Source of the DNA: a virus
Direction: 5' to 3' (one strand)
DNA length: 39,500 bases
Virus record (IMG/VR): IMGVR_UViG_3300037349_000085
Coordinates: 1 to 39,500 of that record
Shown: positions 1-4,531 of the stretch, one piece after another
How the letters are laid out: each line of letters opens with the position of its first letter
Position numbering within the stretch: the first letter of the stretch is position 1
Notes under the pieces: model-generated
The model's input: the letters and a program-made list of their open reading frames with translations, nothing else
What the model was told of the DNA's origin: nothing
The model's database searches: none
Translations under genes and position numbers: made by a program

Positions 1-127
1 TAGCCATAGCCATAGCCATTGCCATCGCCATAGCCATAGCCATAGCCATAGCAATTGCCATCGCCATAGCCATAGCCATCGCCATAGCCATCGCCATCGC
101 CATTGCCATTGCCATTGCCATAGCCAT
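1..127. repeat. Terminal direct repeat, copy 1 (circular contig overlap)
   Basis: These 127 bases are identical to 39374-39500. The repeat lies inside the hexanucleotide array, but the order of unit variants matches base for base, so it is not just generic array similarity. A 127-nt overlap is what a de Bruijn assembler with k=127 leaves when it closes a circle. The genome is therefore circular, or circularly permuted as expected for a headful-packaging P22-like phage. Confidence 0.9.
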
Positions 128-485
128 TGCCATAGCCATAGCCATAGCCATTGCCATAGCCATTGCCATCGCCATAGCCATAGCCATAGCCATTGCCATA
201 GCCATTGCCATTGCCATTGCCATTGCCATAGCCATTGCCATCGCCATAGCCATCGCCATCGCCATTGCCATTGCCATAGCCATTGCCAGACATAACCCAA
301 AGAGGAAGGCTTACGCCTATAGTATTTTTAATTTCTTCTTGCGTGTATAGCTTTCGGTTTTCCACCCAGATTAAATCATTAGTGGTAAATGATGACAGTT
401 TCTGGCCAACTTTTGGAATACTACCGCTACAAGCTCCGTGCAGTAGAACCCTAAGAACCATGTCTTTGGTTACTACGGCATTCAT
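1..485 (-). CDS. Gly-(Asn/Tyr/Asp) repeat protein, 5' part (gene crosses the contig join)
   Basis: The ATG at 485 directly abuts the TAG of the upstream gene (486-488). Reading leftward gives 66 non-repetitive residues beginning Met-Asn-Ala-Val and ending Leu-Trp-Val-Met-Ser. The frame then enters the hexamer array as GGC-NAT codon pairs, giving Gly-Asn, Gly-Tyr or Gly-Asp. Across the join it continues to a TGA at 39295-39297, for 187 residues in all: 66 unique, 109 of repeat (Gly plus 54 X-Gly pairs) and a 12-residue tail with Phe-Asp-Lys-Phe-Phe-Lys. The variable base is the first position of the second codon, so every variant changes the amino acid. The function is unknown. The Gly-rich tail suggests a flexible or low-complexity segment (inference). 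Confidence 0.75.
   Translation of the reverse strand, partial: MNAVVTKDMVLRVLLHGACSGSIPKVGQKLSSFTTNDLIWVENRKLYTQEEIKNTIGVSLPLWVMSGNGYGNGNGDGDGYGDGNGYGNGNGNGNGYGNGYGYGYGDGNGYGNGYGYGYGNGYGNGNGNGDGDGYGDGYGYGDGNCYGYGYGYGDGNGYGYG
3..287. repeat. Hexanucleotide tandem array, main part (47 of 54 units)
   Basis: Tandem units of gccat followed by a, t or c run from 3 to 284, ending with a final gcc. With the seven units at 39334-39373/2, the unwrapped array has 54 units. By hand count the variable base is a in 24, t in 21, c in 9 and g in none. One unit is imperfect (gcaatt, 51-56). There are longer internal duplications: 129-164 repeats exactly at 171-206, so the array has grown by segmental duplication as well as slippage. 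Confidence 0.95.
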
Positions 486-758
486 CTATGCAGACTCCCA
501 TGCTTTTACTGCTGCGTCCTCAACCGGCGAAACAGAAGTAATTTTGTATAAAGTAAGTTCTGTAACTCTAGCTCCTATTTTACACTCCTTATTCGGCCCG
601 GTAGAAGCAAGCCCCAGAAATCCACCAATGCTTTGGTGCCAATAAAGGCAATTGCGAACACCCGTTAATGTAACTTCGTCTGGAAGTTTTTTATCATTCT
701 TCACATACCCGAAGAAAACTCCGCGAAATTCAGTAGTAACTAATACGGCTTTAGACAT
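486..758 (-). CDS. Small phage protein resembling the DUF6948 family
   Basis: 90 residues. The N-terminal segment Val-Thr-Thr-Glu-Phe-Arg-Gly-Val-Phe-Phe-Gly-Tyr and a central Gly-Gly-Phe-Leu-Gly-Leu-Ala-Ser-Thr-Gly-Pro-Asn-Lys segment resemble a small phage family that I recall as DUF6948; this is from memory and was not searched. No enzymatic role is known to me. The stop TAG is directly followed by the ATG of the repeat gene, and the gene follows the 86-residue gene in the leftward operon. A start at 758 preceded by a GGAGAG-like site fits. Confidence 0.75.
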   Translation of the reverse strand: MSKAVLVTTEFRGVFFGYVKNDKKLPDEVTLTGVRNCLYWHQSIGGFLGLASTGPNKECKIGARVTELTLYKITSVSPVEDAAVKAWESA

Positions 759-780
759 TTAGACTCTCCTTTGGTTGGTT

Positions 781-1041
781 TTAATAATAGGTTGATTCAC
801 TACGTTCATGAGCGCGTTGTTCTTTATTCTCGTACTCGTCACGTATACGTTTGGCTTCCTCAATAATGCGGTGGAAAGCCTCATCATATCCTTCAGCGAT
901 ATATTCCCGCAGAACTTCTGCTTCTTTGGATGTAAGGCCATTGGTGTAAGCAGAATCTATGAGGTCTTGTTTGTTCTTTTTGTGCTTGGCCAGCTCCTCA
1001 CAGGCTTGCTCGTATTCGTAATCTAAACGTGACTGGTACAT
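781..1041 (-). CDS. Conserved charged helical protein, first gene of the leftward operon (paralogue A)
   Basis: 86 residues, rich in Glu, Lys and Arg and predicted mostly helical. A strong ribosome site (AAGGAGG) sits just before the ATG at 1041. It is paralogous to the 86-residue gene at 37801-38061: the first 16 and last 34 residues are nearly identical, while the middle (about residues 20-50) has diverged. It is the first gene after the leftward promoter, so probably an early product. Function unknown. Confidence 0.85.
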   Translation of the reverse strand: MYQSRLDYEYEQACEELAKHKKNKQDLIDSAYTNGLTSKEAEVLREYIAEGYDEAFHRIIEEAKRIRDEYENKEQRAHERSESTYY

Positions 1042-1051
1042 AAATCCTCCT
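995..1051. repeat. 57-bp direct repeat, copy A
   Basis: Positions 995-1051 match 38015-38071 base for base in the same orientation. They cover the ribosome-binding site and the first roughly 15 codons of the two 86-residue paralogues. This is enough identity for homologous recombination between the two modules. Confidence 0.9.
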
Positions 1052-1060
1052 TAGTTGCCG

Positions 1061-1089
1061 TTGACTTATTCAATACAAATAGTTATAGT
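1061..1089 (+). promoter_or_regulatory. Rightward early promoter (sigma70-like)
   Basis: TTGACT (1061-1066) and TATAGT (1084-1089) are separated by exactly 17 bp, and the predicted start is about 1096. It would drive the Cro-like gene at 1131. Its -10 box overlaps that of the opposing leftward promoter. Confidence 0.75.
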
Positions 1090-1110
1090 ACAGGAAGTAT
1101 CCAAGGTCAA
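1082..1110 (-). promoter_or_regulatory. Leftward early promoter (sigma70-like)
   Basis: On the minus strand TTGACC (1110-1105) is followed after 17 bp by TATAAC (1087-1082). Transcription would start near 1075 and enter the gene at 1041 and the long leftward operon. The -10 boxes of the two promoters share 1084-1087, so the two polymerases cannot bind at once. A direct repeat ACAGGAA lies at 1090-1096 and 1110-1116, exactly 20 bp (two helical turns) apart, and is a candidate operator. Confidence 0.75.
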
Positions 1111-1130
1111 CAGGAAAAGTACATAAAGTT

Positions 1131-1316
1131 ATGAAATTATCTGAATACTTGAAAAAACAGGGACTTAGCCAGCAAGATTTAGCAGAAATGCTAGGCATTA
1201 CGCAGGCAGCGGTAGGTAGGTATATTACAAAAGGCAGTATTCCGCGCAGGCCTATATTGCGCAAACTGGCTGAGATTACAGGTAATGAAGTGACCTTTCA
1301 GGATTTCTACCAATGA
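1131..1316 (+). CDS. Cro/CI-like helix-turn-helix repressor
   Basis: 61 residues, about the size of lambdoid Cro. The helix-turn-helix is clear at residues 10-32: Leu-Ser-Gln-Gln-Asp-Leu-Ala-Glu-Met-Leu-Gly-Ile-Thr-Gln-Ala-Ala-Val-Gly-Arg. It has no C-terminal peptidase or dimerisation domain as in CI. It is the first gene of the rightward transcript and faces the leftward operon across overlapping promoters, so it probably represses one or both of them (inference). Its stop overlaps the next gene's start as ATGA. The ribosome site is weak (GGAAAA, about 1113). Confidence 0.85.
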   Translation: MKLSEYLKKQGLSQQDLAEMLGITQAAVGRYITKGSIPRRPILRKLAEITGNEVTFQDFYQ

Positions 1317-1672
1317 ATGAATACATAATCACCATTCCCGATTGGATGCCAACTCCATTGAATAAGCTATTATCCGCACATTGGGCCAAACGCAGCAAAA
1401 TGAAAAACGCAGACTATAAGGTCATAGACCATTATGTGCGTCTTGCCCGCATACCCATTAAATCGGTTAAGAAGCGAGTACAGATAACTTTATGCTATCC
1501 AAAGGGCGAAAGGATGCTTGACCCCGATGCGTGCCTTAAAAGCCTTCTTGATGGATTGGTGAAGGCTTACGCCTTATGGAATGACAGCCCTAAGTTTTGT
1601 GAAATCATGCCGGTGGAATCTGTCCGGGGTGAGAAGAAGTCTACTACCATACGCATCACCGAGATAGTTTAA
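1313..1672 (+). CDS. rusA: RusA-like Holliday junction resolvase
   Basis: 119 residues, matching the usual length of RusA (about 120). Near residues 64-85 it carries the RusA-type acidic core: an Asp-Pro-Asp motif, then Lys-Ser-Leu-Leu-Asp-Gly-Leu, and Asn-Asp-Ser. In the known family these aspartates bind metal in a homodimer that cuts four-way junctions. The start overlaps the Cro-like stop by 4 nt, so the two are translationally coupled. A 43-bp piece of this gene (1376-1418) is duplicated at 39000-39042. Confidence 0.8.
   Translation: MNEYIITIPDWMPTPLNKLLSAHWAKRSKMKNADYKVIDHYVRLARIPIKSVKKRVQITLCYPKGERMLDPDACLKSLLDGLVKAYALWNDSPKFCEIMPVESVRGEKKSTTIRITEIV
1376..1418. repeat. 43-bp direct repeat inside rusA (source copy)
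   Basis: Identical to 39000-39042 in the same orientation. Here it lies in frame within the resolvase gene. The other copy interrupts unrelated minus-strand genes, so this one is the likely source. Confidence 0.9.
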
Positions 1673-1858
1673 GTTGATGATTCTGATCCTGACATTGTCA
1701 GAGCCATAAGCTCTATAAAAAAGAGACCCACCAAATCTTAGGTTTTCTGCGGCAGTGACGCTAATTCGCGGAATTGTGAAGGCCAGTTTCGCTGGATGAT
1801 TTCTGCCTGATTATGTTACTTTGTATTTCATTTAACAACATGAGCAACGAGGCAACGG
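1673..1858. other. Intergenic region with two small inverted repeats
   Basis: No gene of convincing quality is visible. A perfect 5+3+5 palindrome CTGAC-ATT-GTCAG lies at 1689-1701, directly followed by a hairpin AGAGC-CATAA-GCTCT at 1700-1714. There is no T-run after it, so these look more like an operator or RNA structure than a terminator. The AlpA-like gene follows, with a GAGG ribosome site. Confidence 0.4.
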
Positions 1859-2080
1859 ATGGAAAAAGAGCCACTTGAATACGAGCGTCCTTCAAAAGTT
1901 TGTGAACGTAGGAAATGTTCTCGCACAACTCTTTGGAGAGATATTAGAAAGGGGTTGTTTCCAGCGCCCCGGCAACTTGGTGGTAATGCAATCGGTTTCA
2001 TTAAAAGTGAAGTCGATGAATGGCTCGCTAACCGTCCGCGTGTGACATATGCACCGGAGGCACCAAATGCAGCCTCTTAG
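1859..2080 (+). CDS. AlpA/MerR-type helix-turn-helix regulator
   Basis: 73 residues with the AlpA/excisionase pattern: Cys-Ser-Arg-Thr-Thr-Leu-Trp-Arg-Asp-Ile (recognition helix), then Gly-Leu-Phe-Pro-Ala-Pro, and Phe-Ile-Lys-Ser-Glu-Val-Asp-Glu-Trp-Leu near residue 50. AlpA-type proteins are small DNA-binding regulators or directionality factors. There is no integrase, so a transcription role is more likely here (inference). A GAGG ribosome site lies about 7 nt before the ATG. It overlaps the next gene by 14 nt. Confidence 0.8.
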   Translation: MEKEPLEYERPSKVCERRKCSRTTLWRDIRKGLFPAPRQLGGNAIGFIKSEVDEWLANRPRVTYAPEAPNAAS

Positions 2081-2291
2081 CACATCACTTCATAAAAAAA
2101 CAATCAAGTTTAAGAAGCTTAACAGCGTCAGAGTTTGGCAGGTGCTGATTGACGCAGCGCAACGCTCACCGAGTGAAGCAAAGCAGTCCATTCTTGCCAT
2201 GCGTACTATCAGGGCATTGCTGCGCAATGCAGTAAGATTCCGTCAGAATCCGATAGACGAGAATATGGCTACTACAGCGCTCTGTTGGTAG
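2067..2291 (+). CDS. Hypothetical basic protein
   Basis: 74 residues from the ATG at 2067. This start is preferred over 2049 because GGAGG lies at 2055-2059, 7 nt upstream. The product is basic (many Arg and Lys in the middle) and probably helical, with no recognised domain. Its 3' end, including the stop codon, is embedded in a strong inverted repeat (2259-2308), so translation termination and RNA folding may interact. Confidence 0.6.
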   Translation: MQPLSTSLHKKTIKFKKLNSVRVWQVLIDAAQRSPSEAKQSILAMRTIRALLRNAVRFRQNPIDENMATTALCW

Positions 2292-2308
2292 CGCGTAGCC
2301 ATATTCTC
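2259..2308 (+). terminator. Long hairpin over the end of the preceding gene
   Basis: Perfect 14-bp arms GAGAATATGGCTAC (2259-2272) and GTAGCCATATTCTC (2295-2308) enclose a further 5-bp stem GCGCT/AGCGC (2277-2281, 2290-2294). No clear U-tract follows, so it may be a factor-dependent terminator, an RNA stabiliser or a regulatory structure. Confidence 0.5.
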
Positions 2309-2324
2309 TTAGTGCCATAAATCA

Positions 2325-2356
2325 AAGAGGCTCACCAACTTAATGATGAGCCTCTT
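2325..2356 (+). terminator. Second hairpin, 10-bp stem
   Basis: AAGAGGCTCA (2325-2334) pairs perfectly with TGAGCCTCTT (2347-2356) around a 12-nt loop. It follows the larger hairpin by 16 nt. It has no U-run and overlaps the start of a possible Cys-rich gene at 2343. Confidence 0.45.
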
Positions 2357-2570
2357 GACAGGAAGTCCTTGTGTGGACTATGAATGCAGTTGTATGGACT
2401 GCGGTAGTAACAGGGTATGTTTACCCTACACATATTTCCCCGCATGTCAATACTGCGTTGCAGCTTTCTTAAGCCAAGGACGCCTGTTTGACTGTTCGGG
2501 ATTACCAAAAACAGTAGAAGACCAAACGGCGCTCTTTACCTCAGCGGGTGAGGGTTTCCGGCGCTACTAA
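2343..2570 (+). CDS. Possible small zinc-ribbon-like protein
   Basis: 75 residues with an N-terminal Cys-Met-Asp-Cys pair and, about 15 residues later, a Cys-Gln-Tyr-Cys pair, a spacing compatible with a zinc ribbon. Against it: the start lies inside a hairpin, the nearest purine-rich site (AAAGAGG) is about 12 nt upstream, and no neighbour supports its role. It could also be a chance ORF in a structured region. Confidence 0.4.
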   Translation: MMSLLTGSPCVDYECSCMDCGSNRVCLPYTYFPACQYCVAAFLSQGRLFDCSGLPKTVEDQTALFTSAGEGFRRY

Positions 2571-2874
2571 AGGGTTATGCAGCCTGATAGTGATATACAA
2601 GCAAGCTAAATAACACGTGGGCGGGGTTAGGGTTCCCTGTTGGGTATAGTCCAGAACAAAAACTAGCTTGGTAAACGTTTGGTGGCAGATTGCATACAGG
2701 TATTAGTGGACAACCTCTAGCCCTGTCCAGCGTTGCAGCCTTAGGGTTAGGGTTGCACGGAAAGCGAACTATTGCCCAAAATACTCTCCCCGCTTATGCA
2801 GCAGGAAGAGTCAAGTTTGGGGAGGGGTAGGACCACATTAAACAATAACACATAAATAATTCATTATGATTAAT
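2571..2874. other. Structured non-coding gap
   Basis: No ORF, tRNA or known riboswitch is recognised. It holds pairing potential (CAAGCTA near 2603 with TAGCTTG near 2667; CTCCCC near 2785 with GGGGAG near 2819). It also has a repeated 10-mer GTTAGGGTTN near 2627 and 2742. It could encode a small RNA or a long leader. Nothing firmer can be said. Confidence 0.4.
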
Positions 2875-2903
2875 ATTGATAAATATCAATGGTAAGGTAG
2901 AAT
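2875..2903 (+). promoter_or_regulatory. Promoter with palindromic operator before the Ref-like/terminase genes
   Basis: TTGATA (2876-2881) and TAGAAT (2898-2903) are 16 bp apart, each one mismatch from consensus. A perfect inverted repeat ATTGATA-AA-TATCAAT (2875-2890) covers the -35 box. The predicted start (about 2910) coincides with the ATG at 2909. Confidence 0.55.
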
Positions 2904-2908
2904 AGATT

Positions 2909-3160
2909 ATGGCGTGGAACCCCAATGAGTGCCTGAGCGTGACGACTAGAAACCGATGGTATGTTGAGAATCTCTTCACGCCACCACGCAATGCATTTAG
3001 GTTGGTGGATTTTAATTATTCCCGTATGGTTCATGCTGTAAGCCTGTGCCGCATAGCCCCAGTGGAAGAATTTATGGAACATTACGAAGGTGTAAACAGG
3101 TTATGGCGAGCAACGGCTGGTGAGAAATGGGACAAGCGTGGCAAAGAAACCAACCCGTGA
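2909..3160 (+). CDS. Hypothetical protein, possibly leaderless
   Basis: 83 residues rich in aromatic residues and Arg (Met-Ala-Trp-Asn-Pro start). No recognised domain. There is no good Shine-Dalgarno site, and the predicted transcription start falls at the ATG, which would make a leaderless mRNA. It overlaps the following Ref-like gene by about 40 nt. Moderately likely to be real. Confidence 0.5.
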   Translation: MAWNPNECLSVTTRNRWYVENLFTPPRNAFRLVDFNYSRMVHAVSLCRIAPVEEFMEHYEGVNRLWRATAGEKWDKRGKETNP

Positions 3161-3455
3161 AGAACAGTTGCATTATGAACGCGTCCGTACTATCGATTGC
3201 ATAATAAACAATTCTGATTGCGGGGGCATCGGTCTTGAACTACATCATCCAACCGGCGCAGGAATGGGGCTTAGGGCATCCAACATGGATGTCATCCCAC
3301 TCTGTTTCAATCACCACAGCGCCCAAACATCCCTCAAATTCGGCCACTCCGTTCACAAAGGCACTAAATCTTTTGAATCACGATATGGAACTCAGGAATC
3401 ACTTCTTGCACGAGTCAGGGATTTGCTGAATGAGCGCACAACGCAGACAACGTGA
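3120..3455 (+). CDS. Ref/HNH-like nuclease
   Basis: 111 residues (or 105 from the GTG at 3138). The pattern fits the HNH-type recombination-enhancement family typified by phage P1 Ref: two Cys (about residues 27 and 34), Leu-His-His-Pro-Thr, Met-Gly-Leu-Arg-Ala-Ser, Val-Ile-Pro-Leu-Cys-x-x-His-His, a later His-Ser-x-His-x-Gly and Phe-Glu-x-Arg-Tyr-Gly-Thr-Gln. Ref-like proteins bind DNA and, with RecA, cut D-loops. A general HNH role is also possible. It overlaps both neighbours. Confidence 0.7.
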   Translation: MRNGTSVAKKPTREEQLHYERVRTIDCIINNSDCGGIGLELHHPTGAGMGLRASNMDVIPLCFNHHSAQTSLKFGHSVHKGTKSFESRYGTQESLLARVRDLLNERTTQTT

Positions 3456-3585
3456 AGGTTACAAGCGTGCGGGGGAAGCCCCCACGCCGCCAAAATTGAT
3501 TACTGAATATTTTGACGAGCAGCTTAAGAAAATCATCCGCGTATACGAGAGACGCTTTGCAGAGGGCTATAATGGAAGCAATTGA
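3430..3585 (+). CDS. Small hypothetical protein
   Basis: 51 residues from the ATG at 3430, overlapping the Ref-like gene by 26 nt and the next gene by 14 nt. The N-terminus is basic (Arg-Arg-Gln-Arg-Glu), followed by a helical segment with Glu-Gln-Leu-Lys-Lys-Ile-Ile and Tyr-Glu-Arg-Arg-Phe. The close packing fits a real gene between its neighbours. No function is inferred. Confidence 0.5.
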   Translation: MSAQRRQREGYKRAGEAPTPPKLITEYFDEQLKKIIRVYERRFAEGYNGSN

Positions 3586-4078
3586 TACCAGCCAGTGGTT
3601 ACCCAAGGACATACCCGTTATCAACGCTTACCGGGCCTCCAAAGGCGATATAAAGCGCAATAGTGATGATAAGCTACAAAGTATAACATGGTTACCCCAT
3701 ATCCTTCACGACATGAACAGAATCACCAAGGAGCATTTAGATACTGCCAAGAGCTTCGAACGCATCCTTATCCATGCCAAGCGTACTTTAGGCATATGCG
3801 ACATACGGGGGGTATTGTATGATAAGCATCCCGCAGGTCAAAGCCATGACACAGATGTATTTCTAGAGATTATCCGCGTCATTCCCAAGCCAGAATCAAA
3901 CATTATCGTCTGGTTGGTATGGGATGATTACAACCGGGGAAACTCAATTCTGGCCCTGAAAGTAATAGGAACTATCCAGCATGGATTAGAAAACGCACAG
4001 AAAGTGCTAGACAATATTGCTGAAAAACGTAATAATGCATTATCCACCTTGCCAGAGGTGCGCCCAGATTTACCTTAG
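3572..4078 (+). CDS. Hypothetical protein upstream of terminase
   Basis: 168 residues from the ATG at 3572, which has AGAGGG about 5 nt upstream. A longer TTG-started form (3512) is possible but has no site. The product mixes hydrophobic and charged residues, with Ile-Ile-Val-Trp-Leu-Val-Trp-Asp-Asp-Tyr near residue 115. I recognise no domain. Its position just before the small terminase suggests a packaging or late-regulation role, but this is inference only. Confidence 0.65.
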   Translation: MEAIDTSQWLPKDIPVINAYRASKGDIKRNSDDKLQSITWLPHILHDMNRITKEHLDTAKSFERILIHAKRTLGICDIRGVLYDKHPAGQSHDTDVFLEIIRVIPKPESNIIVWLVWDDYNRGNSILALKVIGTIQHGLENAQKVLDNIAEKRNNALSTLPEVRPDLP

Positions 4079-4114
4079 GGCATCAATAAATCATCAGGAT
4101 TTTACATCTATCTC

Positions 4115-4531
4115 ATGAAAGAATATACGCAGGAACTAGCTGATATCGTCTGCGATTACATCATGGAAGGACTGAGCCTCAGAAAGATAGAGGCAATAGA
4201 AGGAATGCCTAATAGACGTAGCATTCTCAGATGGTTAAGGGAATCACCGCAATTTCAGACCCAATACGCGCATGCCCGCGAAGAACAAGCAGATTTTTAC
4301 GCAGATGAAATGATAGAGATTGCAGACACAGAGCCTGACTCTGCAAAGGCCCGTGTGAGGGTTGATACCCGTAAATGGATAGCTTCCAAGCTTAAGTCTA
4401 AGAAGTATGGTGAAGCTACACAGATTAAGCACGCTGACGCAGATGGTAATAAATTCTCTCTAGGTTCAATCCTGAATGTCATTAACGGAACAACAGCGAA
4501 TCTCCCAAGACCTGACGAAATGCCTGAATAA
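4115..4531 (+). CDS. terS: Terminase small subunit
   Basis: 138 residues. An N-terminal helix-turn-helix (Gly-Leu-Ser-Leu-Arg-Lys-Ile, then Arg-Ser-Ile-Leu-Arg-Trp-Leu) is followed by the helical Tyr-Ala-His-Ala-Arg-Glu-Glu-Gln-Ala segment. Then comes a conserved Val-Asp-Thr-Arg-Lys-Trp-Ile-Ala-Ser-Lys-Leu block and Lys-Lys-Tyr-Gly. This matches the small-terminase family found beside P22- and Bcep22-like packaging genes. It should recognise the packaging start site on DNA and recruit the large subunit, which starts within this gene (56-nt overlap). Confidence 0.85.
   Translation: MKEYTQELADIVCDYIMEGLSLRKIEAIEGMPNRRSILRWLRESPQFQTQYAHAREEQADFYADEMIEIADTEPDSAKARVRVDTRKWIASKLKSKKYGEATQIKHADADGNKFSLGSILNVINGTTANLPRPDEMPE

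Noticed and set aside
1-127. Biological direct terminal repeat of a packaged genome
   Set aside because: The length equals an assembler k-mer, the repeat lies inside a gene, and the packaging genes are of the headful P22 type.
3-287. CRISPR array
   Set aside because: Units are 6 bp without spacers. The array is a coding microsatellite.
1-287. Diversity-generating retroelement variable region
   Set aside because: There is no reverse transcriptase and no template copy, and the variants are confined to one base of a tandem unit without adenine bias.
283-645. Plus-strand ORF of 120 codons
   Set aside because: It lies antisense to the DUF6948-like and repeat genes, has no ribosome site and begins at the edge of the array.
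2620-2760. Telomere-like TTAGGG repeats
   Set aside because: Only two short, partly degenerate copies of GGTTAGGGTT occur about 115 bp apart, internal to a circular genome.
2571-2874. tRNA or known riboswitch in the gap
   Set aside because: I could not fit a cloverleaf with conserved T- and anticodon-loop bases, nor any riboswitch core I know.
3512-3571. TTG start for the gene before terminase
   Set aside because: It has no ribosome site and overlaps a small ORF, whereas the ATG at 3572 has AGAGGG at good distance.
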